The position numbers and the translations under genes are program-made. Under the pieces are notes generated by a model. That model made no database searches. It was given only the letters and a program-made list of their open reading frames with translations, and was not told where the DNA came from. Shown one piece after another: positions 12,079-25,372 of a stretch of 64,000 bases of DNA (its first letter is position 1; every line of letters starts with the position of its first letter). This stretch comes from Arthrobotrys musiformis (lineage: Eukaryota > Ascomycota > Orbiliomycetes > Orbiliales > Orbiliaceae): assembly GCA_036971715.1 (NCBI GenBank), contig JAVHJL010000010.1, forward strand, positions 930,001-994,000, in the 5' to 3' direction.

Positions 12079-14196
12079 ATGATGTCGCTCCAGCCACCGT
12101 TGCCCAAGAGGCGACCGACTGTTCTAGTACCTCTCCCTCAACCATTCTCCCCCTTGCATTCCCAATATCTTGCTGCCTATTTTTATCTTTATCTTTTTTT
12201 TTATTTTTTATTTTTTTTGTATTTTGTATTTTTGTTTTGCTCGGATTAACTCCGGCGAACTGTAATCGTCTCATCTCTACCCTAATTCCTTGCATCTCCT
12301 CTCTCCTTGGCTTTGTCCTCTCTCTCTTTTTTTTCTTCTGGGATTACTAACCGCGAAGTTTCTAATTTTCCTTAGGTAACGGACGCCAGAGATCAACGTA
12401 ACCGTCCTCAGATTATTCGCCGACCAACAATACGTCATGTTACCATTGACAACATTCTTCAGCAGTCCAGTGAAATTCCATCAGGCCAATCACGAACCCC
12501 TCCACCTCGTCTTCACGACCCAAACCTGCCATTGCCAACGACGCGCAGACCATCCGGTGTCCCAAGACCCGTCAAGAAGCAAAAAGTAGTAAACCAAACA
12601 AATTTACCGCTGAGATCTTCCAAAGTTACGGAAAAGCTAGTGCTGCTCCCCGATTCGCAGAAGCCGAGGCCAGATTGGGACTACGATGAAGATAACTCTC
12701 AAGCTCCGTTACGAGATGATGAGGCTCAAGAGCGGAGTCAGTCGTGTGGGCCTGATGGACAACCTAGGAAGTCGTACGCCGAACGGTTACCCAAGAATCG
12801 GCGTGCCGAGAAGCTGGCGCGGGTGACGGCTTATTGTACCGCTTCGTCGTGGAGGCTCATGGCTGTGTCGAAATTTATGAAGGAACAACATGCGGCGAGG
12901 ACAAAGCTTTACGATGAGTGTCTGTACTGCGCCTATCACTTGCCGCTTCTGCCTGGTTCTGGGGGTTATCGGGTGAAGAGCAGTCCCATATTGAAAAATC
13001 CGGGTGGTAAAGCCGTGTTGGATATGCAAATTGAGAGGAACGAGCAGAGGGATTATCATGAAGAGTATTTCCGAGGCCGGTCTGGCAGGAGAAAGATGTC
13101 CGATGGCCTCGGACTCGTAGATCCGGAAGTAAATCTCAGTGACAGTCCGACACAAGACAATCCTCTAAGTCCCAAAGGTGGCGATTTTGAAGAAAGGAGG
13201 GACAGTAATGGACACTCAAGAAATACTTTTTCGCCGGAGCCGCCAGATGCTGCGGAAGCCAGTTCCTTCGCTGAGATGTATATATACTCCTATGGTGTAG
13301 TTGTATTTTGGAACTTCAGTGAGCGACAGGAGAAGGTGTGTTTTCACCGTGATGATTTTGTTGGTAATTCAAGGAGTGGATATGATGCTAACTACAGATT
13401 TTTAACTACAGGATATTCTAGCCGACTTGGTCTTCGCCAAAACTCCCCAGAAGATGTCGTTCGCCATCCAGCCGCTTCAGGTAGACGAGTATGAAACCGA
13501 GCAATTCCACTTCGAATACTCCCCTCGAACCACCCGGCCCCGTATCTTCAACGACATGATCACGCTTCGATCTGGAAACCACATGATCAAACTGGCCATG
13601 TCGCATGCTATTGCGCAAAGTACGAAGTTGAGTAGATTCGAAGAACGGATGGCGTTGACGATGAAGGAGGTTGAGGATGTGCCCAAGAGCTTGGCTTTGA
13701 ATGGGACGCTGGGCATGAAGCGTGAGGATGTTCTCAAGATGAGTGGGAAGCTGTTCAAGCTGCGTGTGGATGTCAATCTTTCGAGTAATACGCTCGATAC
13801 GCCGGAGTTCTTTTGGGATTGTGAGTTTTTTATCCTTTACAATTGGGAGATTTGAAAAACATTTACTGACTGGTTGGTATTTAGCGGAACCTGGTCTTCA
13901 TCCGTTGTATGCGGCTGTGCGAGAGTACCTTGAGATCAAGCAGCGAGTTCTGATATTGAACGAGCGGTGTCAGGTGTTCCTTGATCTGGCGAGTATTTTG
14001 GCAGATTCTATTGCTGATAGCAATATGTCGAGTGAGTATTCACTATACACTTTTTTCCTTTCTGTAGTCTCGATACTGATGGGTATATCGTATAGGAATT
14101 ACATGGATCATTATTATCCTGATTGTCTTATCCATTATGGTTACTTTGGGTGAAGTGACATTGAGATTTAGCATTCTAAAGCGCGAGCATCCTTAA
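12079..14196 (+). CDS. DUF155 (RMD1/RMD8 family) membrane protein, Sif3-like
   Basis: Exons 12376–13335, 13412–13820, 13885–14031 and 14096–14196 join in frame. A short first exon, 12079–12126, is my inference: it supplies the ATG, keeps phase 0, and the intron it implies carries a perfect TACTAAC branch site (12345–12351) and a TTCCTTAG acceptor, but its GTACCT donor is weak. The model gives 554 residues. Features of the fungal family are visible: KLARVTAYCTAS, the ARTKLYDECLYCAYHLPLLPG segment, then the DUF155 core from AEMYIYSYGVVVFWNF through the helical region with LNERCQVFLDLASILADSI. One C-terminal membrane helix (ITWIIIILIVLSIMVTL) closes it. Yeast relatives are linked to meiotic division and membrane tethering; the biochemical role here is unknown. 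Confidence 0.85.
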
Positions 14197-15542
14197 ACGG
14201 GATCTACACTTTGATTTTGATTCCAGTCGTCTCTGGGGTGTTCTCTTTTCTTCAAATTTTATTTATTACAGCGAATGGAGGGTTCGGTACAAAAAAGCAT
14301 TCGGGGTTTCCGTCTTTATTTTATCTTCTCGCTCTGTTCTTGTCCTTTTTGTTTTTGTTCTGGGGGTTTCCAGTGTTCAGGTCCAGTGGGTTTTATATTC
14401 GACAGATTGAGCAGGACTGCTTCGGGTGCCTTGTATTCCACATGCTTCGTCCCTTTCTTTTTTTTCTTCTTATTCTTTGTAGTAATATGTTTCTTCTCTT
14501 CACTTCTTGTATTGAATTCTCCTTCTTCCTTCCTTGTTCCTTATGTTGGTTTCGTTTCGTTTCTTATGCATACTTAGATATCACGTCAAGGTTTCGGGAA
14601 CTCGGGTATATATCTTCTATATCCCGCCAAACTAATGAACTCGATCGCGCAGACAATATTATAAATATTTTATATGATATGGTACATACAGAATTAGAGG
14701 CAGTTCGATCAGGATCGATTGTCTACCACGCGGCAGGATGTGTTCTAATTATAGCACACTCGACGGTGTTGGTATCGTGGACAAGGTGTCTACCACGTCG
14801 ACGCTTGTCCACGTTGGCCACGCGAGGACTTTTCCTTGTGCTGCCACACGATTTGAAGTTGGACTTCGAACTTCGAACCTCGAACCCCGAGCTGCTTGAA
14901 GCCTTGATAGAAATTTTATATGCCGTCGTCAGCAGAACGGGTATCTCGGAGAGACCTTCCCCATCAAATGCTGAAACAAGCGAGTGTGAAATTGAAAGGC
15001 CGACCAGGCCAATTGCTCGCGGTAGCGTTGCATTGCCGGGTATAATTCAGGGTCGGGATGTTGTATTATTGTTGGCTGGTGGCAGGCGCCCAGTGCCAAT
15101 TTCCCCCCTTCTCCACCCACCGCCCACTCACCCATTCATTCCAGTTAGTCTGTTTTCAACCTCACTCCATCGCCATCATCGTCGCCATCCGTCGACACTT
15201 CCAACCCTCGGACCCCCTCCGCCTCCTCTCCACCACAGTCCGACACTGGTAGTCTGTCGAGTCCCCTCGGCTTCGTCTATTATCCTTCGTTTCCTTCAAT
15301 TCGCTTTTTTAATTCCCGACAGCTTCTTCGAATCACCCCCTCCCCTCTCCGTTCGGTCACAATCAGGGGTCGCGACTATTCAACGCACAGTGACGCCATC
15401 TCCAATCGAAGAAAAAACCCGCAAACGGCGACGACCGATAGCTCCAATCATAGAGAGTGAGAAGCTAATCCCGTCGATTGGAGACGGTGGCACGGAGCTC
15501 CCAGGATAGAATCTGTTACGCTCGTTGCTCCCAGCTTTCATC
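14197..15542. other. Spacer between the DUF155 and RAX1-like genes
   Basis: T-rich in its first third and C/T-rich in its last third. One plus-strand frame stays open for 432 codons (14211–15509), but its product is low-complexity Phe/Leu then Pro/Ser/His, has no recognisable domain, and reflects the pyrimidine bias of the strand, which removes stop codons. I treat it as promoter and leader of the next gene. Confidence 0.5.
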
Positions 15543-16838
15543 ATGGCCAGGAATACCGATAGCATGGAAGTCATAGAGCGGGATAGGCTGCCGACTCTAT
15601 TCGAAGTCCTGAGCAGAAGGACTAGGCCGCCGGTTGACTTGTTCTCTTTCTACATCTATATGAGAGATCAACAGCGTTCTGTTGACTATTTGGATTTCTG
15701 GTAGGTTATTTTTTTTTTCCTTTCGCTTTCCCCTCGGTCCTGTTTTTCGAACTTTCTCCTGTGGTAGAGCTATATAGTTTGGTCTATCCCGATTCGGTCT
15801 TTGGATATATGTCAGGGCACATCTCACTAACAGACGGCATATCCATCAGGCTCGATGTCTCTCAGCATATGTCGCTGTGCAGGCACTACGTTCGAGAACT
15901 CCGTAGGTCGGTGCTTGTGTCCACGCCTGATCTGAATAAGTCCGGAAGCAAGCGATCCTCTTCAGTCATCGACCATCTCGGCACTGGTGACGATGAAAGT
16001 GAAAAGAACGACGACCAACGTCTTTCTGCCTTCCTTCGTAACGACAACACGACGCATGCGGTCACCATCCCTGGCTACAACCCCCAAACTAGTGGTCCGC
16101 GACCTAGCGGGGGCGAATTGAACCCCGCTCGACCTTCCTACTTCTCTACACCCGAACACGCTTCCTCGGGATCTCCACAGCACACTGTCGCTAGGGCCGA
16201 CATTCGGGCTTCCGCTGAAAAGATCCTATATACCTATCTCCTCCGGGGAGCGGAGCGAGAAATTGTTCTTCCCGAACAGATTCTCGCTTCTATCTCCCAT
16301 GCGATTGAGGTTGATGGTCGAGATGATCCCGAGGTCTTCGATGAGGCGAAGGACTATGTGTTCCAAGCCATGGAAAGGGATGCTTTCCCAGGGTTCCTCA
16401 GATCTAAGGCGTTTGGGAACATAGTGCCTCCTTCCTCCTTGGCTAGACTGATTGTTGGGTTGCTGGCCATGTTTGGTGCCTTCTGGGCTGGATTCTGCTT
16501 GATCTTCCTCGATATTAAGCCTAAAACGACAAGACTTTGGGTATGGTCCTTCCTCATTCATATCGATTTTTTATGTAATAGGCTAACCCGTTTTGAAACA
16601 GCTCATCCTCCCGTTCACAGTTGGTGTTTACTGCCTCGCTGCGCATCAATATAATCTAGATCCCATCCTTGCGTTCACCAGCTACAGCGAATATACGTTC
16701 ATGACTTTTATGAAGGTGCAAGAACCCTACGTCAGACGCATAATGATCACCCGAGCAATGTGGGTTCTGGCGATTATTCTTGCCCTAGACGCCGCTTTGG
16801 TCGTGATGTATGCATTGGTGCCCGGGAAGAGATTGTAA
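15543..16838 (+). CDS. RAX1-like RGS-domain membrane protein
   Basis: Three exons (15543–15700, 15850–16540, 16602–16838) encode 361 residues. The N-terminus LPTLFEVLSRRTRPPVDLFS begins an RGS (regulator of G-protein signalling) fold, followed by DYLDFWLDVSQH. The RGS fold is split by a polar insertion of about 100 residues, then resumes at ADIRASAEKILYTYLLRG and ends near AFPGFLRSKAFGNI. Three hydrophobic stretches follow: LARLIVGLLAMFGAFWAGFC, LILPFTVGVYCLAA and MWVLAIILALDAALVVMYAL. A split RGS domain plus C-terminal membrane helices is the layout of yeast Rax1 and its filamentous-fungal relatives, which act in polarity and growth control. Intron 1 divides the Trp codon of DFW; intron 2 has a CTAAC branch site. 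G-protein partners cannot be read from sequence. Confidence 0.85.
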
Positions 16839-18425
16839 TCTCATGGCCTTGTTTTTTTTCGTCTTTTTGCTGGGATATCCTCTTGTTATGCGATAGATGG
16901 GTTTTTATTGGCGTTGATTTCTTGATGTTACTTGGGTTATTGCATCCCTGGTTGAGCAGCGGAGGGCAGGAGTGATTACTCGGCATCACTGACTCAGTCC
17001 CTTCCTGCCTACGCTGCTCTCACTAGTCATGTCGTCCTTGTGGTCTACACGTTGAAGGTTATTATTCGAGCCTCCCTTACTTCCTGGCCAACTAGGGAGT
17101 TTTCTCGCCCCTGGATCGCCAGGAGGGCCGAGCATCCGATAAACACCTCCAGCTGTATCTCACATGTGGCGTCCCGACCCACCCCTCCCCCTCTCAAATT
17201 TTAACGTCATCTGTTTTTTTTTTTCTCCTTCGTTTTCCTTTTTTCCCGTATACTATTCAATTATTGTACCGATGTCTTTCATTTTTTTCCTCTTTCTTTA
17301 TCATGTCTCTCCAGCCAGCCCTGTAGCTGTCATTTCCTTTTCCAAGCCTCCTAGCTAACGTCCCTTTTTTCCTTCGATTGTTCAAAAAGAAAAAGGTTTG
17401 GAATGCGGGGATTTTAATATTCATCGATCCCCCCTTCCAGCGGTTTCTTTTTTTCTTACCTTTTTTTTCGATTTTTTCTTCTTTTCTTCTCCTTTCTATT
17501 AATTTTAGGTTTTTTGTTTTAAAAACTTATGGTGATAGTAAACGCACATCTTTTAGATTTTTTTAAAACGTGACAAGTAATATTTGGGGAATCGGAGAAC
17601 TGGTGATGTCTGATATTTGCTTTTGAGGTAGGCCTTTTGGTTCTGCTGCAGGGTTTTGGGGATTAGTAGTTTCTCCTTTGTTGTAGGCATGGGTGTGACG
17701 GATATAAGCTATCTATTCTATTTTGCTAGTGGCTGCGCTTGGGGCGTCTAGGGGCTTTGATTACCCTTTGGTTCGGGTTAGGGTTTTGGGTTGAGGTACC
17801 GAGACGGGATTTGGTCTGTGAGTCGGCTAGTGGCGATGGGGTTGGAGGTGATTATGCTGGTAGATTGGAGGGGTTGAGCTGGAGGTTAGTAGATGAAAGG
17901 TCGGGGGTGGTCGTACGTGGACCGCATAAAGTTGGGCCTGTCGGGTGGGGTTTGATGGTCATAGGTGGATTGATCTCGCAAACCGGAGCCGGTTGGGGGG
18001 ATCGATGGGGAGGAGGCTTTCATGTTACGGAATACGGGTTTATCTTGATGGGGGGTGATGTGGTATGGACTTGTGCTTATGCTTAGGGTTGGGGGGTTTA
18101 TTCCCATGATCGTAAACTTGTGCGGTTTTTCACAGGCGGTATTGGGTTCGTGCTTGGAGTGCGTGAAGAGGACCTGGGCGGTCGAGTATTCTCAATGTTT
18201 GGGCGATTGGACCTGTAAAGGCGGAGATTTGGATGAGAATTAGTGCTATAGGTGAAGCATGAAGTTGCTTTTCATGATGCTTTGTGATGGCGGTTTATAT
18301 TGATACTTGTTGCGATCACGGTCATTTTCCAGACCACATTTTCTCCATCAAAGCTTCTATAATTCTTGAACATAGCACAGAATACCCTTAACAGAGCCTA
18401 GGCAGTCGGATAAACCTAAAATTAA

Positions 18426-18864
18426 AGGGTTTGGATAAGAACCGAGTGCCGTATATATCTAGATGAGGTCCTCCCGATAACACTGTTTTGCGATATATCG
18501 ATATCGCGATCTGGGACGTTGGACTCTGTCTAGATCCCATGATCACTTGCGACAGTAACTTTTAAGAGAGTTATAATAGTAGTACTAAATATTCTCAAAA
18601 TCGTCTAATTCTTCTTGTAAACTTGAAATAGAGCCGTTTGGATAAATATCAAGCGCGGTAGATGGGGTTGCTTAAAACGTGGTATTTTGAGATGATGTGC
18701 GTTGTGATGTTGTGAGGGTGGTCGCGTGATCATTTCCAATATTGAAATTCACACGAAATTTTACGGGGGATATTCAAAATCGTTCGATGGTTACGACTGG
18801 GATTAAGCCGTTTGGATAAATCGAGTGCTGTAGATGGGTTCTTCAAATGTGATATTTTGCGATA
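18426..18864. repeat. Three diverged copies of a dispersed repeat
   Basis: Three blocks share the order TTTGGATAA, then a (C)GAG/AAGxGCxGTA word, then TTTTGxGAT(A/G). TTTGGATAA begins at about 18430, 18637 and 18811, and the distal word at 18486, 18685 and 18855. The inner two blocks extend further: CAAAATCGT precedes both (about 18596 and 18776), and both contain GTAGATGGG. Spacing is about 207 and 174 bp. A possible fourth distal word (TTTCGCGATA) lies near 19057. No coding capacity is visible. Confidence 0.6.
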
Positions 18865-19729
18865 GAGCGAATCGATGCTGAGGTATGGCGGCATGACGGA
18901 ATTTCAGACTTTGATATATGATCTTTTTTAACTGTAGAATTTTTACCCGCCTTGAAAACCGAGAGTGTGTATACTAGAAATAATCTAATCCACCAATGAA
19001 CACTAAAATCAGGGCTTTTGAACGGATATTACAGGTGAAGTTACAAAATACCATTATTTCGCGATAGTGGTTAGATGTCACTTTTGTTGCATTTTGCATT
19101 CCATGTGTTGTCGTATACACCCCCAGAGTTCGGAATCGCTTCCCCGGATTTTCCTTTAAACAGGTGGATAAAAATTTTTGGTCTGGCATATTTAAGCGGG
19201 GGAATTGAAGCCTTTCCGGACCGGCGTAGGCTATTTTGTTTATTCGAACCTGGTAAAATTGTGGGTTTCGTGGTAAAGGCTTAGCCAGCTGTTGCAGGCT
19301 AAATTGATCCTAGCTTGGGAAGATTTTTTTTTGATTTGAAGGTGTATTTGCGATGTTAATCCAGAATATTTATATGAGGTTTTATTTAGAGGATATAGCG
19401 AGGATTTGGTTTCATTTCGAAGGGGGTTTTGTTTAGTTGTGGATAGATATACTACAGAATCGATTCTCGAGTATGGACTTTACAATTTAGAGGCTAATGA
19501 CGAGGTCTAAGATTTATTATAGCAGGTGTTTTTGCTATTCTATACCGTAGATGTATGACTGGCCTCGAGACTGAAGTGTGATATATCGGCTGTATCGTAC
19601 CTGCTTATGCGAAGCGACACAAGGGAAGGTATATATCGCGCATTCATCCATGTTAGCTATCTACCGCTCTACCACTCAGCTGTAAACCCTCTTATGTCTT
19701 GGAGATAGGAGGTTGGGAGTAGGGGGCTT

Positions 19730-19771
19730 GAGGTATTTCCCACGAGGTATTTCCCACGAGGTATTTCCGTG
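19730..19771. repeat. Tandem repeat, 14-bp unit, three copies
   Basis: GAGGTATTTCCCAC occurs at 19730 and 19744, and a third copy at 19758 differs at its end (GAGGTATTTCCGTG). No function is evident. Confidence 0.9.
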
Positions 19772-22700
19772 GGCTTTAGGATAGTGGGTTGAGAGGCATT
19801 TCGTCTCCGTGATGGGGATCATGCTGGGGTCGTAACGAGGGCTTGGGGACGACTTGGCAGCTTTATGGAGTTATAGTAGTGATTGGTCTCGTACCCAGAC
19901 CGCACGGAGACTGACCGGTAGTGATTGTGTATACGGAGTTTAGTTATCATGTGATTATACTTCTGGCCTATTAATGCGGGAGTGTGGTGTGAAGATATGG
20001 ATCCCTACTAACGGGTATTGATCCGAGTATATGTACGAAGAAGCATAGTGATACCACGGGAACACGATCCGAAGGGTTAATAAACGCCTTTATAACGTAC
20101 GGGATCGCGCAAGAGGGAGGCGAGAGGGTGTGGGGTGGAGTATGGTAATTATTTATGGGTCGGGTATATGTGGGCGTGTATCTGCACGTAACGGTGTCAT
20201 TGGTCGAGGCGAGGGTTGCTGGTGTGTAACTGGGTTATATTGGAGGATAGTATGGGGGTCCTTGATTATGCTTTTTTGATTGTTGATTTTGGGATCATGA
20301 TGTTTGCATTGAGGGTTGATGCGATGATAGATCCATAGAGGTCGAGGAGGACGATATCGATGGCGGGTAGAATATCTCTGCAGTTAGATGGTATTTACAG
20401 TATGAGGACCCACTGGTGCCCTCGAGGTTTTGCTAAAAAGTGGATCTAACTTTATTCAATACTATTAATAAATTCAATTGATCAATCCGACCTTTGATAT
20501 TATCTACTTCAAACGGTGCGATTTTGTGATACTAAATTATAAACTGGCGGGACGGATTCTCCTCGTGCTCTTTATTATAAAGCTTTGGATTTTTATAAAC
20601 CGCACTTGCTACACTCATATTAATATATTGGGAAACAATTCAAGTCTGCATTAATATATTACGGCTAAGAGGTAAATTTATAAAGTTAATAGTACAGACA
20701 CTCGGAGTATCTGATCATGTCTAATGTATACATATATACCTATCCGTCTAGGCATTCTCCACCCCACAGATATCATGTTTTAGTATATATCTCAACCAAA
20801 CCTCAAGAATCGCACAATCTTAGAACCAGCGTCGAAGAATATACTTTAGCAGTATCAATTTAAGGTCACTCCGGCGTAGCCACACCTAACTGATACCCCA
20901 GCCAAGCTTAAGCTACATGCGCATTCGCTGTTTCCACGGTGTGTCAGACACATCCAGTAATACAAGGGTATACTCCATCCGCCAACGCATTTAGCATCGA
21001 TTATCAAGTGGCATTTGCTCTAAATTATCATGCCCATTCGTGTATACAGTGCAGGAACAAACAAAAAGCCAGGTAAGAGAGCTCAGAGAGGGTTTGGTTG
21101 AATGCAGCTCGTTAGTAACGTTCTAGGCTGCGAGGTTGTGGTCCCTGCGTTGTCTGGACTGGGGGTGAGATGATGAGTTATTCTCGCTTTTTGGGGGGGG
21201 ATGACGTTGGTTGTATATTTGGTAAGAGGACGGGACGGGGCGGGATGATCGGTCATGTTGGGATTGGAGATGTGGACGCTCACTTTCTTGATTTGTGAGT
21301 AAGTGGCGAGTTTTTAATTTTGTTTCTTTTGACGTTTTTGGGATGTTATTAATTAATTGGACTTGGGTATTTCCTGGAAATTAGTGTATGGTTCTCGATC
21401 TTGAGGTTGGAAATCGAGGCTTCCCGATTGTCAAGAAAGTCACTCCGGCTGTCTGCATCGAGGCTGTTGAATTAGCAATGTCATTTGGTTCTTTCTGTAT
21501 AATGATCTTTTGCATATTCTCTCTCGATTTCTCCTGCGTAAATACATTATATTACACAAATGGTATCTATGCAATCTTCGCCTTACAAGCCCTGACCGGA
21601 GGAAAAGCAGGTCTAGAACAACTACGTTCGAATTTCACGGGGTTTCCCTTTGGGCGATGTTACATTGAGGATATTTCGTTACACATATTGCATTTACGCA
21701 TTTCCCGAGGGTTCACTCGTTAGCTGGTTAGTTGGCTGCCTCGGTATGATTAGGACGCCTCCTTCCCTTCTTTTCGGTTCATTCGCGGTTTGTTTCTCAA
21801 GAGGGAAGGGAAGAAAAAAAAACTGGGTGACTTGCATAAAACACGTTTTTGGGGGCTTGATGTATGTGGATACGTGTGGTAATCAGGTGAAGCTACGAGA
21901 GAGAGTGGAGTCCCTTGTATTTTTTTTTTTTAAACCCCCATGCTTTTTTGGTTGTTTCGTAATTGCTGCTGCCCTTGTTCGGGTTTTCACAGCATGTTTT
22001 ATACCGCCGTTATTTGGTGGGTAAAATGGGGATTTCCGATTTCCGATATTTTTTTTTTATATTGTGTATTTGTGTAGGCTGGAGTAAGCATACGGTCTGC
22101 AGAGTTCGATACGAAAAAAATTTGAACGAAGGGGAGGAGGTGTGAAACGGGGAGTACATTGGCTATGCGAACGCCTGAAGGCTGGTGCAGCTATGCACGA
22201 GCAGAAAACTTCGATTGCAATGCAGCTGTTGTGGCTTCGGAGTTTTTTTCTTCTCTCCTCTTCTTGAAGTGTTTCTTCTTGTTTCTTCTTTCTTAATTTT
22301 TTCTTTCTGACCTGCGGAAATCGCGTCGGGTCAATTCTTTATTGTTTTCCCTTGCATTGATCGATTGAGGTGGTCGTGAAGACGGGTGTATGCTGTTCCA
22401 GGTTCCGGATACGAAAGGTTTTTTTTTTTTAACTTGAAGCTCTGTGCTTTTGACAGGTGTCCGGGTGGTATACCCGGGTTGGGATGGCAGAGCTCCAGCT
22501 TTACCTTCTTTCCCGGGAGAATACCGAACTTCTACACAACATGTACTATGTATGTGCAGCTGCACGGACGAGTACATTGGGCCATGGGGGGTATCAATTG
22601 AAGGAACTCTCGATCGATCTGTGCTCATGGGGGGATTTGGTAGTACCTAGCTCGTATGCACGGTCTACATATCGGCCGGGTGTTTATCTTATAATCCCTT

Positions 22701-23656
22701 TTGTGTGGTTAGTGTGGTGTTCTATCCGTTCCCGTCTGTATATGTTAATCGCAAGCGTATTCCTGCCTTCCCTTTTTTGAAGAGATAGTTGGTCTTTTTG
22801 GAGGATCTGGATTGTGTGGTTCCGTATACAGTTTGGTTTTAGGATGTTGCTTTACTTTGATTGCGAGTTCGATGGGAGCTTGGGATACTTACTTACTTAC
22901 TTACCAGCTGGTGCGTCTACGATGGGAGCTAGCTAGCTGGGATGCATATGGTGAAGGGGTGGTCTGGCCTGGCCCTGTTTGCAGGTACGGTTTAGTTCCC
23001 GCCTAAAATGGGCCGGGGAAGAAGGGTTTGCTTGCATGATTTGATGGGGATCTTTGGGAAGGTTCGATTTGCTGGGTTGAGGGACTGGTGTTGGGGTTGG
23101 TGGCAAACTTGCCTTTTTGGGAGGGGAGGGGTGGGAACCTTTGGGTTTTCAACTCATGTTGTGGGGGTTTCTGGTCTCGTGAGGGTCATGACTTTTAGGG
23201 ATTTGTTTCTTGAAATTCGGGGAGGGAGAGGAAAAGGGTGGAAAGGATTCGATTGACGGAATGGTAGAGAGATTGAGTCCTCGTGACAGTCCTAAAAGAC
23301 GGCATACTACAAGTCTATCACATACGCAGTACATCATGTAATTTGGTGGCGTAGTTTTAGGAGTTAAAACGAAAGAGAATTAAAATATTCGATCAGATCG
23401 CGGTTCGACAGGTTTCGCTGCGCCCTGGGACGTCACAAGCCGCACCCGTAGATTTCTTTTTCATAATATGCACCAGGCAGCGCAGTGGTGGAATAACCAC
23501 ATGTCTGAGGTGAATGTGGGGTTAAAGAGTTACCGAAAATGCTCCTATCTTCGGAGGACGTGGTCTGATATCATGATTCTTGAGATGAGAGAAAAAACAA
23601 AGATCTAGCTTTTTTTTGTGGAGCCGCCGGCGAATTAATCTGTGCCTTGATATTCG

Positions 23657-23688
23657 ATGTAATGTAATGTAATGTAATGTAATGTAAT
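23657..23688. repeat. Pentanucleotide microsatellite (ATGTA)n
   Basis: Six perfect copies of ATGTA plus two bases, followed shortly by a T-run at about 23703. A simple length-variable repeat. Confidence 0.95.
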
Positions 23689-25344
23689 CTGGAGTCTCAT
23701 TCTTTTTTTTGTGGATGCTTTGAAGGGCACAGGTTTTGTCGAGGCGGGTGGGTTTATTGGAAGCCCTTTGGGTGCTGGCTGCGAGTTAGCCGATTCGCTC
23801 GCTCGCTCGCTCTGTGCCTTCGTTTTGTCCTTTTATTCCGGCTGGTTCCTGATCCTGGGGATTTCCTTCGCCCATTGTATAAAAATACACCGGCGGGCGG
23901 GATTTTGAACAATTGGTATTATTAATGGAAATTTAGTGCCGAAAATACATTTGGCATTTTTATCCATTGTAGTGGTGTGGTTCTTGGAGTTCTATTTGTG
24001 ACGCTGGTTTCACAGGGCGCTGGTAATTAACCCCAGACCAAGCGAACCTGTAATAAACGGGTTCCCTTGAGTATAATTATTGGTTTATGGAGGAGAAATT
24101 TGGTATTTTGCGGAAATGGCCTTTGGTATTCATTTTTGGGGAAGGATCTTGGTGTGTATCTTGGTCGAGATGATACGGACGTATGTAACAGCGATGGAGT
24201 ATTAGGGGGGTGGATATGTGTATGTCTGTGAGTACATGTATGATTATGATGATGCATCGATGTTTCTCGGGGAGGCGGTACCCTTGAGGCTGGTTTCCGC
24301 CCGCGCCATCATAACTAATATACTATATATGCGGTATACTAGCGGAGATATGTCACAAACCTCCAAGTTCGGAAGTAGGATACAAAGCAGGAATTCGTAT
24401 CCACTCCCCTGCTTCTTGCCTCTTTTTTTCTTTGACTCTTTTTTCTGGATGAACCCTTACCGATGGAAACCTGCGTCAGCTTTCCGTTGTATCGGGATAG
24501 TGAGTCGGGATGACTATTGTTTAGGTATTGCGCTGGGTGAGAAAGGATTGTAACGATACTTGTGTGGTACTACATACTTTTTTTTCGGAGCAAATGCGAT
24601 ATAAGTGGAAGGATTGGCGTTGATTGGGATATACTGAGAATCATACTATCTGATATAATATACAGCCGCCCGTCCCGGAAATCGCTCTTCGGTACCTGTT
24701 AGGGAGGTACTGTAACTAAGGATTTAGAAATTATGTTCTGTCATGTCATCGCTCACCCACCGTCATGGCATAGGGAGCCTTTTTGATTGCTCTTCAAGAG
24801 TTTATTCGAAACCGTTTTTTTTGGTCTCTTGTCTACGTCTTTATTTTCTCACTTCCATCCCACTTGCCGTTATGGGCCTGGTGGGCATTCGTTTAATTCC
24901 GTTTGTTCCATCAGGAAGGGAACGTGTGACCTGACATCTCGACAAGGCTTCCAGAGGGGAAAAAAAGAGAGGGAAGAGATCGAAAAAGAGACTAAAGTGA
25001 GGCCTAAGCGTGAGTAACACACCTGTTTTTTGTTTCTTTTTTTCTGCTTTTGACTTTGGTTCCTGCTTTCCCTTTCGTTCTGTTGCTGTTCCGGATCCGC
25101 TGGTCCTTGCGCTGGATGGGTTTATTATGTAATTGTGCGAGTCTTTTTTTGCGGACCCCATATGTAGACGACGGCGTCGTTCATGGCCACTGGTATTTTT
25201 AGGCGTCACCTTTTGCGCACTCAGGAATAGTCGGGGAGAGATATATCGGTACATTGTATAAACTGAAAATGTGCAGATAAATTTTGTTTCTTTTCCATTC
25301 TTTTGGTTGTCACTTTACTTTTTTTCTTCTTTTTTTTCTTTGCG

Positions 25345-25372
25345 TTTTTTTTTTTTTTTTTTTTTTTTTTTT
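25345..25372. repeat. T homopolymer, 28 bp
   Basis: An uninterrupted run of 28 T inside a wider T-rich segment (25306–25380). Its exact length is liable to sequencing error. Confidence 0.9.

Noticed and set aside
19641..19695. tRNA-like sequence on the minus strand (D-arm-like GAGTGGTAGAGC)
   Set aside because: No T arm (GTTC box) or matching acceptor stem follows within tRNA distance; at most a decayed fragment or chance A-box.
21388..21723. ATG-started frame of 111 codons in the gene-poor block
   Set aside because: Contains some protein-like hydrophobic stretches but no signal-peptide cleavage pattern or known family; not enough to call a gene.
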